A stretch of DNA of 20,732 nucleotides, from assembly GCA_003486645.1 (NCBI GenBank), contig DNGI01000172.1, positions 1 to 20,732 of the forward strand, written 5' to 3'. The translations under genes and the position numbers were made by a program. Below are positions 1-8,960 of this stretch, one piece after another. Position 1 is the first letter of the stretch. Each line of letters opens with the position of its first letter. Origin of the DNA: Cyanobacteria bacterium UBA11370 (GTDB lineage Bacteria; Cyanobacteriota; Cyanobacteriia; Cyanobacteriales; Coleofasciculaceae). The notes below the pieces were generated by a model. The model saw only the letters and a list, made by a program, of their open reading frames with translations, made no database searches and was not told where the DNA came from.

Positions 1-18
1 CCCCACTCCCCACTCCCC
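1..18. repeat. GGGGAGT heptamer satellite inside mutL (truncated by edge)
   Basis: The plus strand reads CCCCACT twice and then CCCC, so the coding (minus) strand reads GGGGAGTGGGGAGTGGGG. The frame stays open, giving G-S-G-E-W-G. The same unit recurs at 8798-8831 in rsmD. The full copy number cannot be seen because the window ends here. Confidence 0.8.
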
Positions 19-716
19 AAAGGTGTGGGAACATCCACAATTAATTCTTGCAAATCACTTAATCGCACCTGTTTTATAATTTGAGGGAGTATGTGCCGAC
101 TGCTAGTACCCGGACTGATAGTAAACCAGGGATGGTCATTTTGCTTTACTTGCCAGGTAATATGAGGATGGCAGAGGGCGATTTGTTGAATTGTGGTTTG
201 GATTAAGCGTAATTGTTGGGTGATGGTGGGTAATCCCTGACGACGCATTGACCAATTGCCGAATAAGTTGGAGACGGTGACAACTGTACCGGGTGCGATC
301 GCAACTGTTTCAATCTCTACGGGTTCTCCTTGAGTATTGTAAGTCACTCGCCATCCCTCAATGGTATCTACCCGTCGGCTGCAAATTTCTAAGTCTGCTA
401 AGGCGGCTAAACTATGCAAGGCTTCGCCCCGAAATCCTAAGCTGGTAATTTTATATAGGTCATCTTTGCTGCGGATTTTGCTGGTACTGTGGGGGGATGC
501 AGCATTTTGTAAATCTGTCAAGTTCATGCCTGTACCATTATCTGCCACTCGTACTCGCCATAAATCGGGGAACACAGCGATCGCTATCCGGGTTGCATTG
601 GCATCAAGTGCATTTTCTGCTAATTCTCGCACCACGGCTGCGAATGAATCAATGACTTCACCCGCCGCGATTAGATTTACAACATCTGTAGGTAAGGTTT
701 GAATATTAACAATCAT
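1..716 (-). CDS. mutL: DNA mismatch repair protein MutL, N-terminal part (cut by window edge)
   Basis: MutL is the GHKL-ATPase matchmaker of mismatch repair; it links MutS bound at a mismatch to strand incision. The 238 visible codons start at the ATG at 716 and run off the left edge. The ATPase motifs are present and in order: ELAENALDA (residues 31-39, Mg-binding Asn35), VADNGTGM (57-64), TSKI (78-81) and GFRGEAL (94-100). The N-terminus has the cyanobacterial form, with GEVIDSFAAVVREL instead of the GEVIERPASVVKEL type found in proteobacteria. From about residue 234 the frame enters a GGGGAGT satellite and reads G-S-G-E-W-G, in what should be a loop of the transducer domain. The gene is divergent from the hybrid kinase at 817. 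The 3' half, including any endonuclease domain, is outside the window. Confidence 0.95.
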   Translation of the reverse strand, partial: MIVNIQTLPTDVVNLIAAGEVIDSFAAVVRELAENALDANATRIAIAVFPDLWRVRVADNGTGMNLTDLQNAASPHSTSKIRSKDDLYKITSLGFRGEALHSLAALADLEICSRRVDTIEGWRVTYNTQGEPVEIETVAIAPGTVVTVSNLFGNWSMRRQGLPTITQQLRLIQTTIQQIALCHPHITWQVKQNDHPWFTISPGTSSRHILPQIIKQVRLSDLQELIVDVPTPLGSGEW

Positions 717-768
717 AATTTTTTATCCAAAATTTGAGCTATTGCTGAAATCAGGAATTTTTGAAGTT

Positions 769-783
769 TTACTCTAGGAGTAA
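769..783. promoter_or_regulatory. 15-bp palindrome in the mutL/kinase divergent region, possible operator
   Basis: TTACTC-TAG-GAGTAA is a perfect inverted repeat with 6-bp arms and a 3-nt centre. It lies in the 100-bp gap between the divergent starts at 716 and 817. Its position suggests an operator or part of a promoter, but no regulator can be assigned and a palindrome this short can occur by chance. Confidence 0.25.
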
Positions 784-816
784 TCTACTGACAACCCATC
801 TAATTATTGAGTTTTC

Positions 817-3800
817 ATGTCTATTTATAGTTTAAATCGTTTAGTTAATAGAGTTGTTGGTAAATTACCCCTACGCACGGTTATCATTGTCCCTTTTGTC
901 TTGCAAATTGTCGGGACTGTGGGGATAGTCGGGTATCTTTCCTATAGAAACGGACGTGCAGAAGTCAAGGAGTTAGCGACTCAACTTCAACTTGAGGTTA
1001 AATCCCGCATCGATCAGCACTTGGATAGTTATTTAGCTATTCCTTCTCAGCTTAATCAAATCAATGTCGATGCCTATGAATTAAAGTTATTAAACTTCTC
1101 TGATTTTAAACGAACAGGACAATACTTTTGGAAACAATTGCAAGTTTTTAATATTAGCTATATTAATTATGCTACACCCAAGGGTGAATTTATTGGAGCA
1201 GGGGATTACGGTGAAGAGGGTATTCAGATTGAAGAGATTCCCCAAAATACCCAAGGGAAATCTTACAAATATGAGACAGATCAAAACGGCGATCGCACTC
1301 GCCTAATCTCAGTGCAGGATTTCGATCCTCATGCTGAATCTTGGTATATGAATGCGGTGACAGCAGGTAAGCCTGTATGGAGTGAAATTTATAATTGGGA
1401 TACCAATCCTGATATCATGTCTATTGCGGCTAGCTATCCCATTTATGATCAGAACAAAACCCTCCTCGGTGTTACAGGAATTGATCTGAAATTATCCGAG
1501 ATTAGTACCTTTCTGAAACAGATCAAAATTAGTCAATCTGGCACAGCATTTATATTAGAACGATCAGGTTTATTAGTAGCGAGTTCGGTGAGTGAACCCC
1601 CGTTTACAATGGTAAATGGTGAAGCCCAGCGGCTCAATGCCTTAAAGAGTCACACTCCGATTATTCAACTCACCATTCAGGATTTACAACAACATTTCGG
1701 CAATCTCAGTCGAATTGAGAGTAACTATCAGCTAAAACTCAATCTATCTGGTGAAGAATACTATATTCAAGTCTCCCCTTGGCGAGATCCATTAGGATTA
1801 GATTGGTTAGTCGTTGTGGTGATTCCAGAGTCGGATTTTATGGCGAAAATCAACGCCCACACTCGGATCACAATTTTACTCTGTTTAGCGGCATTAATTG
1901 GGTCTATTGGGATTGGAATTATTACTGCTCGTTGGGTAACAAATCCAATTTTTTCCCTCAACATGGCAGCTAAAGGAATTGCTAAAGGTGAATGGAATAA
2001 ACCTGTAGAAATTGAACGCGCTGATGAAGTCGGAGAACTCGCCAAATCGTTTAATAGTATGGCAGCACAATTGCAACAATCCTTTGCTGAACTCACATCG
2101 TTGAATGAAGCATTAGCCCAAAGTGAAAGCCGATTGAATCAATTGCTTGAAGCCTTACCTATTGGAGTAGCAGTCCATGATGCTGAAGGCAAAATTTCCT
2201 ACTGTAACCAGATGGGAAAGCGTTTACTCAATATAGAAACTATCCCAGAAGCCACCTCTGAAAAACTGGCAGCAACCTATCAAATTTATCGTCAAAATCA
2301 GCTATGTCCGACGGAAGAATTACCCGCTTTGCAAGCGTTAAAGGGCAAAACAGTTTTTCTTGATGATCTAGAAATTCATCGCAACGGAGAAATTATTCCG
2401 TTTGAAGTTCGGGCGACACCAATTTTTGATCGCCAGAGAAATGTAATTTATGCGATCGCCGCGTTCACAGATATCACGAACCGCAAACAAGCCGAACAAC
2501 TATTAGTGAATTACAATCGCACCTTAGAAGCGCAAGTTGCTGAACGAACGGCTGAATTAGCCAGTATCAATACTCAGTTAGAAGCAGAAATTTCTGAGCG
2601 TAAAGTTGCCGAGAAAGCCTTGCGAGAAAGTGTAGAACGAGAACGCGCGATCGCCCAAGTTATTCAACGGATACGCCAAACATTGGATATTACGACAATC
2701 TTCAATGCAACAACCTGTGAATTGCGACAAACCCTTCAGTGCGATCGCGTCGCTATTTATCAATTTAATCCGGATTGGAGTGGAAAATTTGTTGCTGAAT
2801 CGGTAACAAATGGTTGGAGAAGGTTACTTGTTGAACACCAGAATGAACTTGATTTAATAGAGAATATTTTAGAAGATGAAAATTGCGCGGTGAGAGATTG
2901 GGGGGTGGCGAATGAAGTAATACTATTAGATACCTATCTGCAAGAAACTCAAGGTGGTGCGTATAGTCAAGGTGCAAGTTACTTAGCGGTGGAAGATATC
3001 TATAATGCTGGATTAACGGATTGTCACATTGAACTTTTAGAGCAATTTCAAGCTAGAGCGTATATTCTTGTCCCTATCTTTTGTGGTCATAAACTTTGGG
3101 GATTACTTGCTGTTTATCACAATGCGGATTCCCGCTATTGGCATGAAGCAGAAATTAATATTGTTGTTCAGATCGGCACTCAATTAGGAGTGGCGTTGCA
3201 GCAGGCTCAATTATTGAAAGAAACTCAACAACAATCTGTACAACTGCAAACAGCAAAAGAAGCCGCCGAAGCCGCGAACCAAGCAAAAAGCAGCTTTTTA
3301 GCCAACATGAGTCACGAACTTCGTACCCCGCTTAATGGTATTTTAGGTTACGCACAAATTCTGCAACGAAATAAGAATTCCACTCCCAAGCAACAGGATA
3401 GTCTGAATATTATTTACCAGTGTGGAATGCACCTCCTAACACTGATTAACGATATTTTAGATCTTTCTAAAATCGAAGCTCAAAAAGTTGAACTTTATCC
3501 CGAAGACTTTGATTTTTCCGCCTTCCTAACAGGGATATCAGAAATATTTGGTCTCAAAGCTGCTCAAAAATCGATTAACTTTACATACATTCCTCTCAAA
3601 TCGCTCCCTAGAGTTATTCATGCTGATGAAAAGCGCCTACGGCAAGTTTTAATGAACTTACTCAGCAATGCGATTAAATTTACCGATACGGGCAATGTCA
3701 CTTTAAAAGTAGGGGCAATCAGGAATGAACAATGGGAAATAGAGCCTGAAAAACTAACAACGAACAACGTCCTTCGTTTTCAAGTCAAAGATACAGGTAT

Positions 3801-4731
3801 TGGGATCTCTCCAGAACAATTAGAAAAGATATTTTTACCCTTTGAGCAAGTGGCAGATAGTTCTCATCGCAGTGAGGGAACGGGCTTAGGATTGGCAATT
3901 TCTCAAAAAATTGTTGCCATCATGGGCAGCCACATTTTTGTTGAGAGTACTCCTGGACTTGGTAGTACGTTTTGGTTTGATTTAGAGTTGCCAGATGTCT
4001 CGATTTCGATAGAACCAACGAGGCTAAAATTCCTCAATAGTATCATCGGCTACCAAGGTGAAAAACGAAAAATTTTAGTTGTCGATGACAATTGGGAAAA
4101 TCGTTCAGTAATTATTAATCTGCTCGAACCAATCGGATTTGAACTGGATGAAGCCGAAAATGGGCAAGAAGGGTTAGAAAAAGCCCTGGAGGTTCAACCT
4201 GATTTAATTCTTACCGACTTAGTGATGCCTGTAATGGATGGTTTCGAGATGACACGACGACTCCGCCAATTACCAGAGTTTCAGCATACGATCATAATGG
4301 CTAATTCGGCGAGTGTATTTGAAACTTATCAGCTTCAGAGTCGGGAGTGTGGGTGTAATGATTTTCTTCCCAAACCCATTCAAGCTGACGAATTACTCAA
4401 CAAAATTAAGAATTATTTAAACTTATCTTGGATGTATGATTCACTAAGGATTAGAGCAGAAAACCAGACTTCATCTTTGAGTGATCAGCCTTCATCCCTA
4501 GGATATAATCCTTTAGAAATGGTCATACCCCCTAGGGAGGAATTGATTGCCTTGCATGAAGCCGCCCAACTCGGTGATGTGATCGGTGTTGAGGAGGAAG
4601 CCATCCGACTCCAGCAATTAAGCCCTGATTATAGTCCCTTTATCTCTATGATCCTGGACTTGGCTGAGGATTTTGATTATGAAGAAATTGAAACTCTAAT
4701 TGACCCCTATTTATCCGTAGAACCACAATAG
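817..4731 (+). CDS. Membrane hybrid sensor histidine kinase, Cache-HAMP-PAS-GAF-HisKA-HATPase-REC
   Basis: This 1304-residue protein would sense an extracytoplasmic ligand and pass phosphate from its kinase core to its own receiver. In order: a short cytoplasmic N-terminus; TM1 about 20-43; a periplasmic double-Cache sensor about 45-345 (SWYMNAV near 175, [12 protein letters not shown] before the second half); TM2 about 350-371; HAMP about 369-422; PAS about 440-560 ending [13 protein letters not shown]; a coiled coil about 560-610; GAF about 620-800; HisKA with [10 protein letters not shown] (phospho-His833); HATPase with N box [11 protein letters not shown]1 from Asp992 and G2 GTGLGLAI (1021-1028); REC with Asp1090/1091, phospho-acceptor Asp1134 and Lys1186; and a helical C-terminal tail. 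The GAF keeps a Cys-His pair (C736-H737) at the site where cyanobacteriochromes attach bilin. The next kinase starts 32 bp downstream, probably in the same transcript. The ATG at 817 is chosen because TM1 follows soon after; the RBS is weak. The ligand is unknown. Confidence 0.93.
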   Translation: MSIYSLNRLVNRVVGKLPLRTVIIVPFVLQIVGTVGIVGYLSYRNGRAEVKELATQLQLEVKSRIDQHLDSYLAIPSQLNQINVDAYELKLLNFSDFKRTGQYFWKQLQVFNISYINYATPKGEFIGAGDYGEEGIQIEEIPQNTQGKSYKYETDQNGDRTRLISVQDFDPHAESWYMNAVTAGKPVWSEIYNWDTNPDIMSIAASYPIYDQNKTLLGVTGIDLKLSEISTFLKQIKISQSGTAFILERSGLLVASSVSEPPFTMVNGEAQRLNALKSHTPIIQLTIQDLQQHFGNLSRIESNYQLKLNLSGEEYYIQVSPWRDPLGLDWLVVVVIPESDFMAKINAHTRITILLCLAALIGSIGIGIITARWVTNPIFSLNMAAKGIAKGEWNKPVEIERADEVGELAKSFNSMAAQLQQSFAELTSLNEALAQSESRLNQLLEALPIGVAVHDAEGKISYCNQMGKRLLNIETIPEATSEKLAATYQIYRQNQLCPTEELPALQALKGKTVFLDDLEIHRNGEIIPFEVRATPIFDRQRNVIYAIAAFTDITNRKQAEQLLVNYNRTLEAQVAERTAELASINTQLEAEISERKVAEKALRESVERERAIAQVIQRIRQTLDITTIFNATTCELRQTLQCDRVAIYQFNPDWSGKFVAESVTNGWRRLLVEHQNELDLIENILEDENCAVRDWGVANEVILLDTYLQETQGGAYSQGASYLAVEDIYNAGLTDCHIELLEQFQARAYILVPIFCGHKLWGLLAVYHNADSRYWHEAEINIVVQIGTQLGVALQQAQLLKETQQQSVQLQTAKEAAEAANQAKSSFLANMSHELRTPLNGILGYAQILQRNKNSTPKQQDSLNIIYQCGMHLLTLINDILDLSKIEAQKVELYPEDFDFSAFLTGISEIFGLKAAQKSINFTYIPLKSLPRVIHADEKRLRQVLMNLLSNAIKFTDTGNVTLKVGAIRNEQWEIEPEKLTTNNVLRFQVKDTGIGISPEQLEKIFLPFEQVADSSHRSEGTGLGLAISQKIVAIMGSHIFVESTPGLGSTFWFDLELPDVSISIEPTRLKFLNSIIGYQGEKRKILVVDDNWENRSVIINLLEPIGFELDEAENGQEGLEKALEVQPDLILTDLVMPVMDGFEMTRRLRQLPEFQHTIIMANSASVFETYQLQSRECGCNDFLPKPIQADELLNKIKNYLNLSWMYDSLRIRAENQTSSLSDQPSSLGYNPLEMVIPPREELIALHEAAQLGDVIGVEEEAIRLQQLSPDYSPFISMILDLAEDFDYEEIETLIDPYLSVEPQ

Positions 4732-4763
4732 AATAGCAATTTTGGATAAACTTTATAAATACA

Positions 4764-7700
4764 ATGCAACTCTATCAAGATTTAAAACCTGGTTTAGAGT
4801 TTAAAATTACCTCCTCAAACGTTGAGGCGGATATCAAGACGATACTCCAAAAAGAGCAAATTCTAGTCGTAGACGATACGCCAGCGAATCTGAAAGTGGT
4901 TTCGGATTTTTTAAATGAGTCTGGGTTTGACGTTCGGATTGCTAAAAGTGGCTCTCAAGCCCTGAAAATTTTAGAGAAAGTCTCACCCGATCTCATCTTA
5001 TTGGATGTCATGATGCCAGACATGGATGGGTTTGAAACCTGCTGTAAACTGAAAGCTTGGGAAAAAACAAAAGATATCCCAGTCATTTTTATGACAGCGG
5101 TGACCGATTCGTCGAATCCAACCTATAAAATTAAAGGGTTGACCCTAGGGGCTGTCGATTACATCAGCAAACCCATTCAACTTGAAGAAGTTTTAGCCCG
5201 CGTTAAAATTCATCTCCATTTGCGATCGCTCACTCAGCAACTCCAAACCCACAATACCCTCCTCCAAACTCAAGTTTCTGCTCTTCAAAATATCCAAGAC
5301 GAGTTAGTAAAAAATGCGCGGCGATCCGCGTTGAGATCGGATATCGGATTTGCCTTGAGTCAGCAAGGCACTTTGTTTACCATACTTTCCCAGTGTGCCG
5401 CCGCATTTGTTGAACATCTAGAGGTGGCTTTTGCGCGGATTTGGACGCTCAATTCAGAGGAAATGATCCTAGAATTACAGGCATCTGCGGGGATGTACAC
5501 TCACATTAATGGCGCTCATGCTAGAGTCCCTGTGGGCAGTTTCAAAATCGGTCGCATTGCTTCAGAACGCCAACCCCATCTGACCAATGATGTCCTCAAC
5601 GATCCCCGGATCAGTAACCCAGAGTGGGCGCGACGGGAGGGTATGGTTGCCTTTGCAGGTTATCCGTTGATTGTCGAAGATCGCTTAGTGGGTGTGATGG
5701 CGATGTTCGCCCGTCACCCCTTGGATGAAACGACACTCGATACCCTCGCCTCCGTAGCAAACGAGATCGCCGTTGGCATTGAACGCAAACGAACGGAAAT
5801 CGCTCTTAAAACCAGTGAAGCGAATCTTGCTGCCGCCCAACGCGTTGCCCGTGTAGGAAATTGGAAATTTGATATCTTCACTCAAACGATTACCTGGTCT
5901 GAGGAACTCTTCCATATTTTTGGTCTTGATCCCAAACCAGGCGAACCCACCTATGCCCAACTGGTGGAGATGATTCATCCTGAAGCCCGATCCGTATTTG
6001 AACGAAAAGTTAACCGCGCGATCGCTAAAGGGATACCCTACAAAATCGACTTGCGAATTATGCGTCCTGATGGTCAAATGCGACAGATTGAGACCAGAGG
6101 AAAGCCTGTTTTTAACGAGCAACGACAAATCGTTCAACTCTTTGGTACTGTACTCGATATTACCCAGCGCAAGGAAGCTGAAACCCTACTAACTGGACAA
6201 AATCATATCCTAGAATTGATTGCTGCTGATGCACCACTTCCTAAGATTTTGGAAGCTCTTGCTCGGCTGGTTGAGGAACGATCAGGACAGATGCGATGTT
6301 CGTTCCTCTTATTAGATAAAGAGGGTCGGTTACGGTTTGGATCTGCTCCCAGTTTACCCGATAGTTACAATCAACGTGTTGATGGGATCACCATTGGTCC
6401 AAATGTCGGGTCGTGCGGTACAGCCGCCTATCATAAAACGACTGTAATAGTGGGAGATATTGCTACTGATCCCCTCTGGGAAAATTTTAAAGATATAGCC
6501 TTATCTTACGGGCTAAGAGCCTGTTGGTCTACGCCAATTTTAACCAATGACCAGACCGTATTGGGTACGTTTGCTGGGTATTATGATAAACCCCAAACCC
6601 CAACCCCACGCGATCGCAGTTTAATTGCTCAAACCCTTTATCTTGCCAAAATTGCCATTGAACGCCAGCGATCGCAACAGGCATTATGCCAGAGTGAAGA
6701 ACGCTTGCAGCTTGCCTTAGAAGGGTCTGGGGATGGGTTGTGGGATTGGAATATCCAAACGGGAGAGTTTTATGTCAGCCCTCGATGGACAGAAATGCTC
6801 GGTTATGATTTCGGTGAGTTGCCTAGAGATATTAGTACCTGGGAGAAACTGATTCATCCAGAGGATAAACTTTGGGTGAGGGAACTTCTGAAGGCTCATT
6901 TCAACGATAGTTCAATTCCCTACAAATTTGACTATCGAATGCTTACTAAATGCGGCGAGTGGAAGTGGATTGCTAATTATGGAAAAGTCGTTGTTCGAGA
7001 TGAAAATGGCTTACCCATGCGAATTACAGGCACACATCGAGATATTAGTGAGCGCAAACAAATTGAGGTCGCACTGCGGCAATCTGAAACACGAGAACGA
7101 GAAAAAGCCCAAGCACTCGAACAGGCTTTAGAGGAATTAAAGCACACCCAAACCCAACTCATTCAAACCGAAAAAATGTCGAGTCTAGGGCGAATGGTAG
7201 GGGGTATTGCCCACGAAATTAATAATCCCGTTAGCTTTATCGCCGGTAATCTGAATTATACTCGTCAATACTTCCAAGACTTAGTAAAACTGATTGAACT
7301 CTACCAACGCTTCTCCCCGAATCCTCAACCCGAAATTCAGCAGTTCATGGCAGAGATTGAATTTGAGTTTTTGCTTAAAGATTTACCCAATTTGATGCAG
7401 TCGATGCAGGTTGGAACAGAACGCATTTGTCAAATGGTGCGATCGCTAAAAAGTTTTTCCAGACTGAATGAAGCTGAATTGAAATCCGTAGATATCCATG
7501 AGGCGATTAATAACGTTCTACTCCTCTTACAAAATCGACTGAGAGCCGAAGGAACCCGACCGGAAATAAAAGTGATTAAAAATTATACTTATCTCCCTCC
7601 AATTACCTGTTATGCCAGTCAGTTGAATCAAGTGTTTATGAATCTATTGGATAATGCAATTGAAGCCTTAGAATCTCAGCCGGAACCCAGAATCATTTCA

Positions 7701-8060
7701 ATTACTACTGAATTTAGTTCTGATTTATCAGCTTTTGATTCCCCGCTAAAACCGTCAATTAAAACTCAGATATCAACTCTAAAAAATGATAAAAAATTAC
7801 CCTCTATTATTATTCGGATTGCTGATAATGGTATTGGCATGAATCAGGAGGTGTATGACCATATATTTGACCCTTTTTTTACGACCAAACCCATAGGAAG
7901 TGGGGTAGGATTGGGGTTAGCCATTAGCCATCAAATCGTAGTAGAAAAACACAAAGGTAAACTCAGTTGTATTTCTGTACCAGGTCAAGGAACTGAATTG
8001 ATTGTTGAGATTCCAATTAACTGTGAGACTCATAAAAATTCTTTGAGTTGTAATAATTGA
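4764..8060 (+). CDS. Soluble sensor histidine kinase, REC-GAF-PAS-GAF-PAS-HisKA-HATPase
   Basis: This 1098-residue protein has no signal peptide or membrane segment. An N-terminal receiver (Asp37/38, phospho-acceptor Asp81 in DLILLDVMMPDMDG, Thr111, Lys136) is followed by a coiled coil, GAF about 193-345, PAS about 348-473 (ends VLDITQRKEAE), GAF about 475-640, PAS about 642-768 (ends HRDISERKQIE), a second coiled coil and a kinase core of the cyanobacterial EKMSSLGRMVGGIAHEINNP type with phospho-His817. The HATPase shows MNLLDNAIEAL, IADNGIGM and GVGLGLAIS. An N-terminal receiver coupled to an output kinase suggests that its activity is gated by phosphorylation from another kinase. The upstream hybrid kinase, 32 bp away, is the obvious candidate, but that pairing is inferred from position only. 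The catalytic core is clearly related to that of the kinase at 11692-13359. The TGA stop overlaps the first bases of the inverted-repeat element that follows. Confidence 0.93.
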   Translation: MQLYQDLKPGLEFKITSSNVEADIKTILQKEQILVVDDTPANLKVVSDFLNESGFDVRIAKSGSQALKILEKVSPDLILLDVMMPDMDGFETCCKLKAWEKTKDIPVIFMTAVTDSSNPTYKIKGLTLGAVDYISKPIQLEEVLARVKIHLHLRSLTQQLQTHNTLLQTQVSALQNIQDELVKNARRSALRSDIGFALSQQGTLFTILSQCAAAFVEHLEVAFARIWTLNSEEMILELQASAGMYTHINGAHARVPVGSFKIGRIASERQPHLTNDVLNDPRISNPEWARREGMVAFAGYPLIVEDRLVGVMAMFARHPLDETTLDTLASVANEIAVGIERKRTEIALKTSEANLAAAQRVARVGNWKFDIFTQTITWSEELFHIFGLDPKPGEPTYAQLVEMIHPEARSVFERKVNRAIAKGIPYKIDLRIMRPDGQMRQIETRGKPVFNEQRQIVQLFGTVLDITQRKEAETLLTGQNHILELIAADAPLPKILEALARLVEERSGQMRCSFLLLDKEGRLRFGSAPSLPDSYNQRVDGITIGPNVGSCGTAAYHKTTVIVGDIATDPLWENFKDIALSYGLRACWSTPILTNDQTVLGTFAGYYDKPQTPTPRDRSLIAQTLYLAKIAIERQRSQQALCQSEERLQLALEGSGDGLWDWNIQTGEFYVSPRWTEMLGYDFGELPRDISTWEKLIHPEDKLWVRELLKAHFNDSSIPYKFDYRMLTKCGEWKWIANYGKVVVRDENGLPMRITGTHRDISERKQIEVALRQSETREREKAQALEQALEELKHTQTQLIQTEKMSSLGRMVGGIAHEINNPVSFIAGNLNYTRQYFQDLVKLIELYQRFSPNPQPEIQQFMAEIEFEFLLKDLPNLMQSMQVGTERICQMVRSLKSFSRLNEAELKSVDIHEAINNVLLLLQNRLRAEGTRPEIKVIKNYTYLPPITCYASQLNQVFMNLLDNAIEALESQPEPRIISITTEFSSDLSAFDSPLKPSIKTQISTLKNDKKLPSIIIRIADNGIGMNQEVYDHIFDPFFTTKPIGSGVGLGLAISHQIVVEKHKGKLSCISVPGQGTELIVEIPINCETHKNSLSCNN

Positions 8061-8178
8061 TACCAAATCCGGTATATAAAACCCTTTCTACACCGCATGG
8101 TAGAGACGTTGCATTGCAACGTCTCTACATGATTCCGGCAACGGCGATTAAAGGGGGTATATAATTCGGATTTGGTAT
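8060..8178. mobile_element. MITE-like element with 12-bp terminal inverted repeats
   Basis: ATACCAAATCCG at 8060-8071 is repeated as its exact inverse, CGGATTTGGTAT, at 8167-8178. The similarity continues inward imperfectly (TATATA then a C-run and TTT on the left; AAA, a G-run and TATATA on the right). The 119-bp unit has no ORF and encloses a 29-bp perfect hairpin. It begins inside the stop codon of the preceding kinase gene. I see no clear target-site duplication. From general knowledge, similar ACCAAATCC-ended repeats are dispersed in cyanobacterial genomes, but the family could not be checked here. Confidence 0.6.
8100..8128. repeat. 29-bp perfect hairpin (GTAGAGACGTTGCA arms)
   Basis: GTAGAGACGTTGCA (8100-8113) and its exact inverse TGCAACGTCTCTAC (8115-8128) are separated by a single base. 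This is a typical cyanobacterial dispersed palindrome and here lies inside the 8060-8178 element. It would form a strong hairpin in RNA and could mark the transcript end of the kinase operon, but no U-tract follows it. Confidence 0.75.
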
Positions 8179-8258
8179 GAGATATTCAGATAAAGAGGCG
8201 ATGTTGTCTTCCCTACCCCCCACCTCTCCCTATTCTTTGCAAAAAGCCAACAGCATTG

Positions 8259-8855
8259 ATGAGAATTTACGGCAATCGTCAGCTAAAAACCTTACCAGGA
8301 CAAGCGACCCGTCCTACACCTGCACGGGTTCGGGAAGCCCTATTTAACATCTGGCAAGGTAAAATCGTTAATAGCCGATGGCTGGATTTATGTGCTGGTA
8401 CAGGTTCAATGGGCGCTGAAGCACTCTGTCGGGGAGCTTCTTTAGTCGTAGGGATTGACAAATGGGCGAAAGCCTGCTCTATTATTCAACAAAACTGGGA
8501 GCAAGTTGTCCAGCCAGACCAAGAGTTTCACGTACTGCGGGGAGATGTTGTATATCGCTTAACCACCCTTGCAGGTCAACAGTTCGATCGCATTTACTTC
8601 GATCCGCCCTACGCCAGCGACTTATATCAACCCGTGTTAGAAGCGATCGCCCACTATCAACTCCTCGCCGATGCAGGTGAACTCGCTGTAGAACATAGCC
8701 CCAAGTACTGGACGGCTAAACCGATTCCCTCTCTAGAAATCTGCCGTCAAAAAGTTTATGGCAATACCGCTGTAACTTTCTACCATCCCTGTGGAAAGGG
8801 GAGTGGGGAGTGGGGAGTGGGGAGTGGGGAGCAACAGGAAATGAGAAAATCCTAG
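8259..8855 (+). CDS. rsmD: 16S rRNA (guanine(966)-N2)-methyltransferase RsmD, C-terminus extended by satellite
   Basis: RsmD methylates N2 of G966 in 16S rRNA using S-adenosylmethionine. The 198-residue protein starts at the ATG giving MRIYGNRQLK, as in the family. The codon just before it is a TTG (8256) and is a less likely start. Family motifs are clear: TRPTPARVREALFN (18-31), SAM motif I DLCAGTGSMGAEAL (43-56), the acidic end of strand 2 (GIDK) and the catalytic DPPY (115-118). The fold should end near TAVTFYHPC (about residue 178). The last 20 residues come from a GGGGAGT satellite (G-S-G-E-W-G-V-G-S-G-E) and the sequence after it, so the natural stop seems to have been displaced. The tail is unlikely to affect the active site. 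Confidence 0.93.
   Translation: MRIYGNRQLKTLPGQATRPTPARVREALFNIWQGKIVNSRWLDLCAGTGSMGAEALCRGASLVVGIDKWAKACSIIQQNWEQVVQPDQEFHVLRGDVVYRLTTLAGQQFDRIYFDPPYASDLYQPVLEAIAHYQLLADAGELAVEHSPKYWTAKPIPSLEICRQKVYGNTAVTFYHPCGKGSGEWGVGSGEQQEMRKS
8798..8831 (+). repeat. GGGGAGT heptamer satellite in the 3' end of rsmD
   Basis: Four full GGGGAGT units (8798-8825) and a partial fifth (GGGGAG, 8826-8831) lie in the coding sequence. Three units (21 bp) encode the seven-residue period GSGEWGV. The unit is identical to that at the left window edge inside mutL. Confidence 0.92.
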
Positions 8856-8893
8856 TCCAGCATGGCACAAATCAGTGACCCGCTAAAATCTCT

Positions 8894-8960
8894 CCCTTGT
8901 CCCCCTTGTCCCCCTTGTCCCCCTTGTCTCCAAAAGTCCCCAAAAGTCCCCAAAAGTCCC
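8894..8960. repeat. Two adjacent satellites: CCCCCTTGT and CAAAAGTCCC
   Basis: A truncated unit CCCTTGT (8894-8900) is followed by three exact 9-bp units CCCCCTTGT (8901-8927). After three bases come three exact 10-bp units CAAAAGTCCC (8931-8960). They lie about 40 bp after the rsmD stop and do not look like a Rho-independent terminator. Confidence 0.92.

Noticed and set aside
361..702. Plus-strand open frame of 113 codons at the left end
   Set aside because: It lies antisense to the conserved ATPase domain of mutL and has no recognisable domain.
5685..6137. Minus-strand frame of 150 codons inside the second kinase
   Set aside because: It is antisense to clear GAF and PAS domains and has no RBS or domain.
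8894..8960. Repeat array considered as a CRISPR
   Set aside because: Units are 9-10 bp with no spacers and there are no cas genes; these are simple satellites.
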